Assembly (NCBI RefSeq): GCF_900111235.1
Contig: NZ_FOJI01000001.1
Location: 434,001 to 498,000 of the forward strand
Reading direction: 5' to 3'
From: [Clostridium] fimetarium
Lineage (GTDB): Bacteria; Bacillota; Clostridia; Lachnospirales; Lachnospiraceae
Length of the DNA: 64,000 bases
A program made the translations under genes and the position numbers. Position 1 is the first letter of the stretch; each line of letters starts with the position of its first letter. Below are positions 26,592-35,205 of the stretch, one piece after another. The notes under the pieces were generated by a model. It worked only from the letters and a program-made list of their open reading frames with translations. It did no database searches and had not been told where the DNA came from.

Positions 26592-27016
26592 TGTACATGC
26601 TAAGAATTATTCTTTTAGGAATATTCGGGTTTGCAGGCGGTGCTATTTCTGCATCAGGTTTTTTTGCTGTTTTAACAATTGTAGGAGTAATGAATCGATT
26701 TGCAAAAGTCACGCGTACGGCAAAGCACATAAAATTGTATGAAGATATGATCATTTTAGGTGCGACAATTGGAAATATATTAGTGATTTTTCAACTTGTT
26801 ATTCATGTTGGAATTATAGCGTGCGCAATTTTTGGACTGTTTTCCGGAATATTCATAGGTAGTTTTTTGGTTTGTCTAGCTGAGACAATTAAAGCGTTAC
26901 CGATATTTATACGACGCATAAGAATCTCGAGTGGATTAGGTTATATAATTTTGTTTCTTGCTATCGGAAAAGGAATAGGATCACTTATGTATTTCTATTT
27001 TTTGTATCCAAAATAA
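26591..27016 (+). CDS. spoVAB: Stage V sporulation protein AB
   Basis: 141 residues, four membrane helices, with the opening ILLGIFGFAGGAISASGFFAV and ETIKALPIFIRR...GLGYIILFLAIGKGIGSL typical of SpoVAB. Part of the dipicolinate channel operon. Translationally coupled to spoVAA by a one-base overlap. Confidence 0.88.
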   Translation: MYMLRIILLGIFGFAGGAISASGFFAVLTIVGVMNRFAKVTRTAKHIKLYEDMIILGATIGNILVIFQLVIHVGIIACAIFGLFSGIFIGSFLVCLAETIKALPIFIRRIRISSGLGYIILFLAIGKGIGSLMYFYFLYPK

Positions 27017-27068
27017 AAAACGTTTGCAAACGAGTGAAATTCGTATTATGCGGACAGATAGGAGTATT

Positions 27069-27530
27069 ATGGCAGATGTATTAAAAGAACAACATGACAA
27101 AAAATATAATAAGTATGTTTCTGATGTAACACCTAAACATAGTTGCTTTTTAAATTGTATTAAAGCATTTATAACTGGTGGAACGATATGTATGATAGGT
27201 CAGATATTTATGACGTTATTTACAAATGCAGGTATGAGCAACGATAAATCTGCATCGTTTACAACTCTTTCTCTAATTTTCTTAAGTATATTATTAACTG
27301 GATTAAATTTATACCCATTACTAACGAAATGGGGTGGAGCTGGAAGTCTGGTGCCTATTACAGGTTTTGCAAATTCTGTGGTAGCACCAGCGATTGAATA
27401 TAAGAAAGAAGGACAAGTATTTGGAATTGGCTGCAAAATATTTACAATTGCAGGACCCGTAATATTATATGGAATATTAAGCTCCTGGGTAGCTGGGGTA
27501 ATTTATTATATTATATTGAAAATGAGGTGA
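27069..27530 (+). CDS. spoVAC: Stage V sporulation protein AC
   Basis: The start chosen is ATG 27069 (MADVLKEQHDKKYNKYV), behind GGAG; an upstream TTG at 27024 has no ribosome site. 153 residues with four membrane helices and the conserved KHSCFLNCIKAFITGGTICMIGQ and KWGGAGSLVPITGFANSVVAPA blocks. SpoVAC acts as a mechanosensitive pore in germination in Bacillus. The stop overlaps the region upstream of spoVAD. Confidence 0.92.
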   Translation: MADVLKEQHDKKYNKYVSDVTPKHSCFLNCIKAFITGGTICMIGQIFMTLFTNAGMSNDKSASFTTLSLIFLSILLTGLNLYPLLTKWGGAGSLVPITGFANSVVAPAIEYKKEGQVFGIGCKIFTIAGPVILYGILSSWVAGVIYYIILKMR

Positions 27531-27535
27531 TTCAT

Positions 27536-28549
27536 TTGGAACAGTCAAAAGGTCAGCAGAGTATTTTATTTCAAGAGCCACCTTATGTTATTGACGGTGC
27601 ATCTGTAGTGGGAGATAAAGAAGGCAAAGGTCCTCTTGGAAAGATGTTTGATAGAGTAAGTGAAGATCCAATGTTTGGAATGAATACTTGGGAAGAAGCT
27701 GAGAGCTGTCTTCAAAAAGAGGCAGTGGAGATATTGCTTGGTAAATCCGGGGTATCCAAGGTAGATGTGAAATATATGTTTGCAGGTGACTTGTTAGGAC
27801 AGCTAATAGCGACATCATTTGGACTGATGCAATTTGATATCCCGTTATTTGGGTTATATGGTGCATGCTCAACAATGGGCGAGGCAATGGCATTGGGTGC
27901 AATGACAGTTAATGCAGGATATGCAAAACAGGTAATTTCATTGGCATCAAGTCACTTTGCAAGTGCAGAAAAACAGTTCCGTTTCCCTTTAGAATATGGA
28001 TCTCAAAGACCATTATCGGCATCTTGGACGGTCACGGGCTGTGGAGCTGTTTTAATTGGAAAAACCAAGTCAAATGTTAGAATAATTGGAACAACAACAG
28101 GTAAAATTGTTGACTTCGGTGTAAAAGATTCTATGAACATGGGCGCTTGTATGGCCCCAGCAGCAAGCAGTGTGATATATCAAAACTTTATGGATTTTGG
28201 AATTGATGAAAGCTATTATGACATGATAATAACAGGAGACTTAGGGTATGTTGGAAGAACAATATTAATCGATTTGTTAAAAGAAAAAGGCTATGATATC
28301 AGTGGTAAATATACAGATTGCGGTATAGAAATCTTCGACCAAAATAGTCAGGACACACATGCTGGTGGAAGTGGTTGCGGATGTTCCGCAGTAACGTTAT
28401 GTTCATATATTTTAGACAATATTAAGAAGAAAAAATGGCAAAGAGTATTATTTGTACCTACTGGTGCCCTACTTTCTACAGTTAGCTTCAATGAAGGGAA
28501 AAGTGTACCGGGTATAGCCCATGCTGTAATGCTAGAACATTGTAATTAA
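27536..28549 (+). CDS. spoVAD: Stage V sporulation protein AD
   Basis: The start chosen is TTG 27536, 5 bases after GAGGTGA; an in-frame GTG at 27527 lies within that ribosome site. 337 residues with a thiolase-like fold: PYVIDGASVVGDKEGKGPLG, LFGLYGACSTMGEAMALG, HFASAEKQFRFPLEYGSQRP, GDLGYVGR and AGGSGCGCSAVTLCSYIL. SpoVAD binds dipicolinic acid directly on the spore membrane. Sits between spoVAC and spoVAE as in Bacillus. Confidence 0.94.
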   Translation: MEQSKGQQSILFQEPPYVIDGASVVGDKEGKGPLGKMFDRVSEDPMFGMNTWEEAESCLQKEAVEILLGKSGVSKVDVKYMFAGDLLGQLIATSFGLMQFDIPLFGLYGACSTMGEAMALGAMTVNAGYAKQVISLASSHFASAEKQFRFPLEYGSQRPLSASWTVTGCGAVLIGKTKSNVRIIGTTTGKIVDFGVKDSMNMGACMAPAASSVIYQNFMDFGIDESYYDMIITGDLGYVGRTILIDLLKEKGYDISGKYTDCGIEIFDQNSQDTHAGGSGCGCSAVTLCSYILDNIKKKKWQRVLFVPTGALLSTVSFNEGKSVPGIAHAVMLEHCN

Positions 28550-28564
28550 GAGGAGGTGTCTTTA

Positions 28565-28921
28565 ATGGAATTTATCAAAGCATTTATAATTGGAGGATTA
28601 ATTTGTGTTGTAGTTCAAATATTAATGGAAAAAACGAAAATGATGCCTGGAAGAATTATGGTTTTACTAGTATGTTGCGGTGTGTTTCTGGGTGCAGTCG
28701 GCGTATATGGACCATTTGTTAAGTTTGCAGGAGCAGGAGCAACAGTTCCCCTTTTAGGCTTTGGAAATGTATTATGGAAGGGCATGAAAGATGCTGTAGA
28801 ACTCGATGGAATATTAGGCCTTTTTAAAGGTGGATTTACAGCATGCGCGGTTGGGGTTTCGGGTGCATTGATTTTTTCATATATTGCTTCGATAATATGT
28901 AACCCCAAAATGAAGAAGTAA
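28565..28921 (+). CDS. spoVAE: Stage V sporulation protein AE
   Basis: The start chosen is ATG 28565, 7 bases after GGAGGT; a GTG at 28556 is inside the ribosome site. 118 residues, three to four membrane helices, with FIKAFIIGGLICVVVQIL and GPFVKFAGAGATVPLLGFGN, a sequence related to SpoVAC. Last gene of the spoVA set; no spoVAF follows. Structured element B begins 44 bases downstream. Confidence 0.92.
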   Translation: MEFIKAFIIGGLICVVVQILMEKTKMMPGRIMVLLVCCGVFLGAVGVYGPFVKFAGAGATVPLLGFGNVLWKGMKDAVELDGILGLFKGGFTACAVGVSGALIFSYIASIICNPKMKK

Positions 28922-28964
28922 GGTGAATTATGATATAGGGGTGAAAAATCAATTGAGGTGGTGA

Positions 28965-29145
28965 GTGAATATTAATTTCTGATTATCTATTTATCTTGCC
29001 TTTCCTTCAAGCAGTATGTTCTTTACAAGCCTCAGAGATGATAAAAAGACTCGCTTACGCTCATTTTTTATCTGAGTCTTGATCAAACATAAGCACTGCT
29101 CTCAGCCGGTCTGCGATAAATGGATAATCAGAAATTAATATTCAC
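28965..29145 (+). ncRNA. Candidate structured RNA element, copy B
   Basis: The outer stem is 31 bp (28965-28995 with 29115-29145), complete apart from one U-G at the same place as in copy A. The fixed loop strands TTGCCTTTCC and CAGCCGGTCTGC are followed inside by AGCAGT/ACTGCT and a long arm with CCTCAGAGATGAT facing ATCTGAG. It is 181 bases, on the same strand as the spoVA genes and directly downstream of them. Confidence 0.68.
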
Positions 29146-29340
29146 GGCTAGTTTATCAAGTGATTTTTTATGCGTTGTATCATAATTATGGGAAAGCTTT
29201 GAAAAGCAATGAAAATGAATGGGAAGACTGGAAAGATCTGTTGGGGTGGGATTATGAGGATTTCATCGTAGTTTGTTTTATAATAAAAGAAGGGTTTGGT
29301 TTATAGCTGGTGTGGGGTGTATATGGATTGGGTAATGAAA

Positions 29341-29385
29341 AAAGATGTCTAGCTGAGAGGGTTGTTCTCTCAACTTGGCATCTTT
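29341..29385 (-). terminator. Terminator of the penicillin-binding protein gene
   Basis: AAAGATGTCTAGCTGAGAG and CTCTCAACTTGGCATCTTT form a stem of about 17 pairs with two mismatches, flanked by T on the plus strand and A on the 5' side, so it can act on both strands. It lies 25 bases past the minus-strand gene's end. Confidence 0.75.
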
Positions 29386-29409
29386 TTGGGTTTATATTAT
29401 TGTTTTAAT

Positions 29410-32103
29410 TTAACGGGTGACGGGTTTTTTTGTAGCAGCGGTAGTAGCAGCGGTAGTAGCAGCGGTAGTAGCAGCGGTAGTAGCAGCGGTAGTAGCTGCT
29501 GTGGTTGCGGGCTGTGTGGCTGCGGGCGTAGTTGCTGCTTTATTGTGAATTGTACACAACGCGCTTAAAAAGGCATCTGTAACGCAATAAGCTTTATCTT
29601 CATCAAGAACGGTGTACTTTGCTGCATCGGTAGGGTTAAGAACGTTGGCTGTGGCTTTTTTAATAACAACCTTAGTAGTCGTACTAGTACAGTAAGGACT
29701 TGCAATTTGTTCGGAAACATTACATATCGTAATTCGCTTATGGACATCACAAGTTTCGGTCGGTTGATTATCTTCTGCAAAGTATTCTGTGATTATCTTG
29801 CTGCCTCTTGGATCACTATCACACAGGCCAGGAACAGCTAATTTTCCGGATTGGGAGCAAACTTGAAGCTGAACGATGCCTTTTGGCTGCTCATATGTTC
29901 CGGTTGGTAAATCTGCATGTATCTGACTCATGATAGCTTGCCAGATTGCAACATGGCTATATTCTGTTGTGCTTGGTAACTTAGAGTTATCGTCATATCC
30001 AATCCATATGGAAGCTGTGTAATATGGAGTAAATGCACAGAACCATTTATCGCCATCAAAGTTGGTGGTACCAGATTTGCCTGATACGGGTTGATTAGAA
30101 AGTTTTGCGGCCTTGCCGGTACCTTGTGGATCAGTGACAACAGATTGCATTGCCTCATTTAAAAGCCATGCTGAAGTCTCTTTTAAAACTTCGTGAGTTT
30201 CAGGAACTGTATTATCAAGGAGCAGGTTACCATCGTGATCATAAACTTGCGTATAGTAAATTGGTTTTGTATAAGTGCCTTTATTTGCAATTGCAGCGTA
30301 TGCAGCAGTCATGTCAATGTTGGTAACACCCTTTGTTATTCCACCAAGTGCCAGTGATTGAACCACATCGCTGTAACCGTTTATTGCATTCTTTTGAGAG
30401 ATCAAAGTAGACAAACCAAATTTTAATGCATAATTGAACCCAACCTGTGGCGTAATTGAAGTAAGGACTTTAACAGCCGGCACATTTCGTGACCATGCGA
30501 TTGCATCTCTTACAGTGGTGAGACCAAGATATTTCTTATCATAATCAGTAACAAGCTGTGCTTCGGCACCTGAGTAGTAATAAGGTGCATCATCAATTGG
30601 CGTTGCAAGAGTGATTGCATTCATATCCAGTGCAGGACCATATACAGCTATCGGCTTCATTGCAGAACCAGGCTGTCTTGATGTGCCAGTAGCTCGGTTA
30701 AGTGTACGACTTCCCGTCTTTTCACCACGTCCGCCAATGATAACCTTAACGAATCCAGTATGCTGATCCATCAATGTAAACGAAATCTGAGGCTGAAGTG
30801 TAAGTGATAGTGAAGGTTCGCCAACAATTGTATCACCTTCGCCAACGACGGCGGCTTGATATTCGGCGACATCTGCTCGTGCTTTTTCTTCATTCGTATA
30901 AGTGAGCATGAAATTAGCCTGCCCGCCAGTAGTCTGAAAATACTTCTGCAATGTCTGCTGTGAATAATTCGTAATCTGCCCTTCAGCATTCTTTACTGAA
31001 AGTGCATATGATATAGAAAATTGAGTCGAAACAGGATAGCGCGACGGGTCATTGACTACAGAATTTGCAATATCTTGCATAGTGGAATCTTGAGTTGAAT
31101 AGATGGATAGACCACCTTTGTATATTAAGTTAGATGCCTGTGCTTCTGTATAGCCTTTTTGAGAAACCAGATCATCAGTAAGCTGATTAATTAATTCATC
31201 TGTAAAGTATGAATAGGTAGAGCTATCTTCTTGATGTATATCCTGAATTCTAGAATATACATCATCAGCAATGGCTTCGTCAAATTGCTCCTGAGTAATA
31301 TAACCTTGTGCTAACATGTTGCTTAAAACTTTTGTCTGTCGCTTTTGATTATCTTCAGCGTGCTTTACAGGATTATAGCCTGTTGGGTTTTGTGTAATAG
31401 AAGCAATAACAGCAGATTCAGAGATAGTGAGCTCTGATACATCTTTGTTAAAATAACCATTTGCAGCAGCTTCTACACCAAGATAACCATTGCCAAGATT
31501 AATTGAGTTAAGATAATTTTGAAGAATCATATCTTTATCCATGTAAGTTTCGAGTTTGATTGCTAAATACTGTTCTTGAATCTTACGCTTGAATTTTTCG
31601 GCAGTGCTTTCGTTGTATGCATTAAATACGTTATTCTTTAGCAACTGCTGCGTTATAGTACTTGCACCTTCTGAAAAGTCTAAAGAAGTAACTGCTATAG
31701 AAGCAGCTCTAAAGATACCTTTAATATCAATTCCATTATGTTCATAAAAACGTTCATCTTCAATTGCAACGAAAGCATGTTGGAGAATGAGAGGGATTTC
31801 ATCAATATTCTTTGAAACTCTATTTGAACCGGATGCAACTAATGATTGTACCTCACCGCCACCATTATCATATATCTTGGTTGCGTATCCTGATGGAGAT
31901 ACATCAATGGTTGTGATTTCAGGTGCAGTATCAATAATGCCTTTGACCATGCCTAAAACGACACATGAGCCTCCAACAATAAATGTAACTACACAGATTA
32001 GTAATATTTTAAATGCAGTAACGCCAGCTTTTGTACCAATTTTTTTTGTCGCAGAATTAAGAAGTTTTTTCTTTTTTCTTACTCCTTTTTTGCCATAATC
32101 CAT
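29410..32103 (-). CDS. Class A penicillin-binding protein (PBP1A family)
   Basis: 897 residues. Short cytoplasmic basic tail, membrane helix at about 28-55. The glycosyltransferase GT51 domain has EDERFYEHNGIDIKGI and GASTITQQLLKNN. The transpeptidase domain has SxxK in GSAMKP, SRN in WSRNVPAVK and KSGTT. It polymerises and cross-links peptidoglycan on the outer face of the membrane. The C-terminal tail is a Thr/Ala low-complexity stretch of TTAA units encoded by a 12-base repeat, ending KKPVTR. The coding strand is opposite to its neighbours; the 346-base region upstream (32104-32449) is shared with the divergent yigZ-type gene. Confidence 0.94.
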   Translation of the reverse strand: MDYGKKGVRKKKKLLNSATKKIGTKAGVTAFKILLICVVTFIVGGSCVVLGMVKGIIDTAPEITTIDVSPSGYATKIYDNGGGEVQSLVASGSNRVSKNIDEIPLILQHAFVAIEDERFYEHNGIDIKGIFRAASIAVTSLDFSEGASTITQQLLKNNVFNAYNESTAEKFKRKIQEQYLAIKLETYMDKDMILQNYLNSINLGNGYLGVEAAANGYFNKDVSELTISESAVIASITQNPTGYNPVKHAEDNQKRQTKVLSNMLAQGYITQEQFDEAIADDVYSRIQDIHQEDSSTYSYFTDELINQLTDDLVSQKGYTEAQASNLIYKGGLSIYSTQDSTMQDIANSVVNDPSRYPVSTQFSISYALSVKNAEGQITNYSQQTLQKYFQTTGGQANFMLTYTNEEKARADVAEYQAAVVGEGDTIVGEPSLSLTLQPQISFTLMDQHTGFVKVIIGGRGEKTGSRTLNRATGTSRQPGSAMKPIAVYGPALDMNAITLATPIDDAPYYYSGAEAQLVTDYDKKYLGLTTVRDAIAWSRNVPAVKVLTSITPQVGFNYALKFGLSTLISQKNAINGYSDVVQSLALGGITKGVTNIDMTAAYAAIANKGTYTKPIYYTQVYDHDGNLLLDNTVPETHEVLKETSAWLLNEAMQSVVTDPQGTGKAAKLSNQPVSGKSGTTNFDGDKWFCAFTPYYTASIWIGYDDNSKLPSTTEYSHVAIWQAIMSQIHADLPTGTYEQPKGIVQLQVCSQSGKLAVPGLCDSDPRGSKIITEYFAEDNQPTETCDVHKRITICNVSEQIASPYCTSTTTKVVIKKATANVLNPTDAAKYTVLDEDKAYCVTDAFLSALCTIHNKAATTPAATQPATTAATTAATTAATTAATTAATTAATKKPVTR
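29432..29496. repeat. 12-bp in-frame repeat encoding the PBP tail
   Basis: Five consecutive GTAGTAGCAGCG-type units (minus strand: Thr-Thr-Ala-Ala). Because the unit is a multiple of three, copy-number change would lengthen or shorten the tail without frameshift. Confidence 0.85.
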
Positions 32104-32449
32104 AGGTGAAATCCTCCTTTATCTCGTATAAAACATGTTAATTTCATAAAATAGTCATGAGCCTACTTTCGTGATCGTATTAGCTAAAGTACCATGTTCT
32201 ACGAGGCTTTGAATCTATCGCAAAAAATAAACAGCGAAGTCAAAGTTTAAAAATATATTTTTGGTTATTATTTTACGCATATAAATTATAATTTATATTT
32301 GCATGAATGCAGACATTATATCATATATGTATATTTTTGACAAATAAAAATGACTTATACATAGGGGCTATGCTATACTTTTAATATAGTAGCAAAAATT
32401 TGTAAAGTAGTACAATTAAGACTTCTAAATTCATAAAGAAGGGAAAAAC

Positions 32450-33103
32450 ATGAACGACTCCTTTTATAAAATAATATATAAATCTGGTACAGGCGAAATA
32501 GTAGAAAAAAAATCTAGATTTATAGCAAATGTATATAATATAGAGAATGAGGAACAAGTTTCTTCATATATAAATGCAGTTAAAAAAAAGTATTGGGATG
32601 CTAGACATAATTGTTTCGCATTTGTACTGGGTGATAATAATGAAATACAAAGATGCAGCGATGACGGTGAGCCTTCTGGAACAGCAGGAAAACCTATATT
32701 AGATGTGATATTAAGAAGCGAAATACACAATTGTCTAATAATAGTGACAAGATATTTTGGGGGTACACTGCTAGGAACCGGGGGATTGGTAAGAGCGTAC
32801 GGGCAAGTATCAAAAATCAGCCTTGAAAATAGTACTATTCTTGAGAAAAAGGTTGGAAATATATTAAAGGTAGTTACGGATTATAATGGCTTAGGAAAAG
32901 TTCAATATATTGCGGGACAGATGAACGTGGATATATTAGGGATTGAGTATTCAGATATTGTATCAATAACACTTGTGATTTCAGTTCACAATATTGACAA
33001 GTTTGAGAAAAAAATAACAGAGTCATTGGCGGGCAAAGTAGTGTTGGAAAACCAAGGAATGCAGTGTTTTACACATGATAATGGAAAGTTTATAAAACTT
33101 TAA
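32450..33103 (+). CDS. YigZ/IMPACT family protein
   Basis: 217 residues. The UPF0029/Impact N-terminal domain has EKKSRFIANV, KKYWDARHNCFAFVLG, RCSDDGEPSGTAGKPILDV and VTRYFGGTLLGTGGLVRAYG; a smaller C-terminal DUF1949-type domain follows. Bacterial YigZ proteins are soluble and of uncertain function, with a fold related to eukaryotic IMPACT, a regulator of translation. GAAGGG precedes the ATG. Divergent from the penicillin-binding protein gene. The 400 bases after it (33104-33502) hold only AT-rich sequence, the promoter for the next operon and a small stem ATCAATC/GATTGAT in its leader. Confidence 0.9.
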   Translation: MNDSFYKIIYKSGTGEIVEKKSRFIANVYNIENEEQVSSYINAVKKKYWDARHNCFAFVLGDNNEIQRCSDDGEPSGTAGKPILDVILRSEIHNCLIIVTRYFGGTLLGTGGLVRAYGQVSKISLENSTILEKKVGNILKVVTDYNGLGKVQYIAGQMNVDILGIEYSDIVSITLVISVHNIDKFEKKITESLAGKVVLENQGMQCFTHDNGKFIKL

Positions 33104-33390
33104 TATTATGAACAAAAAATTAACACTTGTAATAAAGCACAAAAAAGGCAATTTGAAATTGCAATTATGATTTTCTATAGTGATATTTAGATAAAAAACC
33201 ATTAATAAAATTAAAAATATTATGCAAATTAACTATAAATCAAGCTAGTTCCAATAAAAATGAATAGATAAAATTTTAGCATTTAGCAAAATAAGATAAA
33301 ACAAATATGAACAATAAGCCCGAAAAACGTAGTAAATCTCTAGTATTCACAATTTGTTCAAATAAAATACAAAAATTATTAAAAATTCTC

Positions 33391-33419
33391 TTGTTAAAAT
33401 CACACAAAAATGTTATTAT
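33391..33419 (+). promoter_or_regulatory. Promoter of the rhamnogalacturonan-uptake operon
   Basis: TTGTTA at 33391-33396 and TATTAT at 33414-33419 with a 17-base spacer. Predicted start about 33426, leaving a roughly 77-base leader before the lipoprotein gene. Confidence 0.6.
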
Positions 33420-33502
33420 ACAAACATCAATCAAAAAAAATTCAGTGGATTGATTTTTGGGAGTATTTGTTCCCGCAAAACCAAAAGGAGGGTTTTATTT
33501 TT

Positions 33503-35056
33503 ATGAAAAACACAGTTAAAAAACTTGCTGCAGTTGGACTTACACTTACAACGGTTATGGGATTAGTTGCTTGTGGAAGCACAACAGATCAAAAAGTATC
33601 AAAATCATCAGAAATAACAAAGCCAGTTGGCTTTACAGTTATGGTCGATGGTACAGTTGTTAAAGAGACAAACGGCGCAAAAGAATTTTATGATTATTTG
33701 AATACACTCAATGGTCAACTTAACATCGAATGGGTACGTCCTGATCACGCTGGTTACTATGATGCTGTTGCGAATGCATTTAATTCAGATGATACACGTC
33801 CTGATGTTGTGTTATTGTCTTCAGATTACCTTACTTTATATGCATCTAATGGTTTCCTTTGGGATATGACAGAAGCTTACAACAATTCAGAACTTAAGTC
33901 ATCTGGAAGACTTGTTGCAGGAGCTGACAAGTTAATGGAAGCACTTAAGGTTGGCGGAGAAGATGGCGCATTAGCAATGTACGGATTTGCACCAACTCGT
34001 GGTAATGGATGTGTTACATATGTTAAAGAAAAATGGTTAACAGATATTGGCATGACAGCAGCTGACATTTCAGGCACAATGAATTTTGCTACATATTATG
34101 AAATGTTAAAGAAAATGGCAGCAAAAGAAGGCAAAACAGTTATTTCTTCAGCTGGATATATCGGCGGCGAAGTACCATATACGAACTACTTACCAGAATT
34201 TTATCAACAAGCACAATATACTTTCTACAAAAATTCAGCTGGTCAGTATGTAGATGGATTTACAGAACAAGCTATGAAGGATGCTCTTGCAAGAATCGCT
34301 ACAGCAGTTAAAGATGGCGTACTTGATAAGGGTAGTGTAGCTTATACAACAACACTTGCTCGTGATAAATGGAACGCAGATGCATCAGGAGTATTCACAT
34401 ACTGGGCTGGCGCTTGGGCTGAAACTCTTAGAGCACAATTAGCTGCTAAAAAACTTGATGACAAATTAATAGCTATTAAACCTATCAAAGAATTAGGAAC
34501 TTATATTGAAAGAGTTTCACCTTCTTGGGCTATAACAACAGAAGCTGAGAATCCAGAAGGTATTTTCAAATATTTCTTAGAGACAATGCTTGATGGTGGT
34601 GATATCCAAACAGCTTGGGAATATGGCGCTAAGGGTACACATTGGGATACTAAGGCAGAAACTGTAACAGTTAAAGATGATAAGACAGCTGGAGTAGCTT
34701 ATACAGAAGGACAATTCCATATGTTACCTAATGTTGAAACTCCTACAGTACTTATGTCAAAGAACTTTATGGATCCTACACTTGCTCTTGGTTCATACCC
34801 TAACGGAGATCCAGGTAAAGCATCTATAGCAAAAATCGCAATAGATGGAGAAGCAGCATTTAATGAGCAATCAACAGTTGCATCTCTTCTTCAAATGACA
34901 CCTAAATTAGGCGCTTACATTGTTGATATTAACAAAGAACGTAATAATGTAATTGCTGCAGTTGCTAATGGTTCTAAAACAGTTGATGAAGGTATGACAG
35001 AGTACAACACAAAAGTTGGATCATTAGTTAAAGAAGTTCTAGAATCATACAAATAG
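33503..35056 (+). CDS. Extracellular solute-binding lipoprotein (LplA-like, oligosaccharide uptake)
   Basis: The start chosen is ATG 33503 after AAGGAGGG; the frame is open further upstream but overlaps the predicted promoter. 517 residues. Lipoprotein signal KKLAAVGLTLTTVMGLVACG with lipobox Cys at about residue 24. The mature part is a family 1 binding protein (RPDVVLLSSDYLTLYASNGFLWDMTEAY). It probably captures pectin-derived oligosaccharides for the two permeases encoded next. Codon use is biased toward few codons, as in strongly expressed genes. A stable hairpin at 35096-35123 follows, which would raise its mRNA level above that of the permeases. Confidence 0.9.
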   Translation: MKNTVKKLAAVGLTLTTVMGLVACGSTTDQKVSKSSEITKPVGFTVMVDGTVVKETNGAKEFYDYLNTLNGQLNIEWVRPDHAGYYDAVANAFNSDDTRPDVVLLSSDYLTLYASNGFLWDMTEAYNNSELKSSGRLVAGADKLMEALKVGGEDGALAMYGFAPTRGNGCVTYVKEKWLTDIGMTAADISGTMNFATYYEMLKKMAAKEGKTVISSAGYIGGEVPYTNYLPEFYQQAQYTFYKNSAGQYVDGFTEQAMKDALARIATAVKDGVLDKGSVAYTTTLARDKWNADASGVFTYWAGAWAETLRAQLAAKKLDDKLIAIKPIKELGTYIERVSPSWAITTEAENPEGIFKYFLETMLDGGDIQTAWEYGAKGTHWDTKAETVTVKDDKTAGVAYTEGQFHMLPNVETPTVLMSKNFMDPTLALGSYPNGDPGKASIAKIAIDGEAAFNEQSTVASLLQMTPKLGAYIVDINKERNNVIAAVANGSKTVDEGMTEYNTKVGSLVKEVLESYK

Positions 35057-35095
35057 TATTGCTACTAAAATATAATATGAGTGATAATCAAGATA

Positions 35096-35123
35096 GCTTT
35101 CGGGTGGCGTGCCATCCGAAAGC
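35096..35123 (+). other. Stable intergenic hairpin between binding-protein and permease genes
   Basis: GCTTTCGG pairs with CCGAAAGC, extended by TGGC/GCCA inside; no T run follows. Such hairpins commonly protect or partially terminate the transcript after the binding-protein gene. Confidence 0.65.
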
Positions 35124-35205
35124 AAATCTTTGTTATTGATAACATATTTTATTAATGTAGAATTGAGAAATTACACACTATATTATTAGGAAAGAAGGTA
35201 TGAAG

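Noticed and set aside
29362-29568. 68-codon plus-strand frame with Ser-Gly-Ser-Ser repeats
   Set aside because: Antisense of the Thr/Ala tail of the penicillin-binding protein gene.
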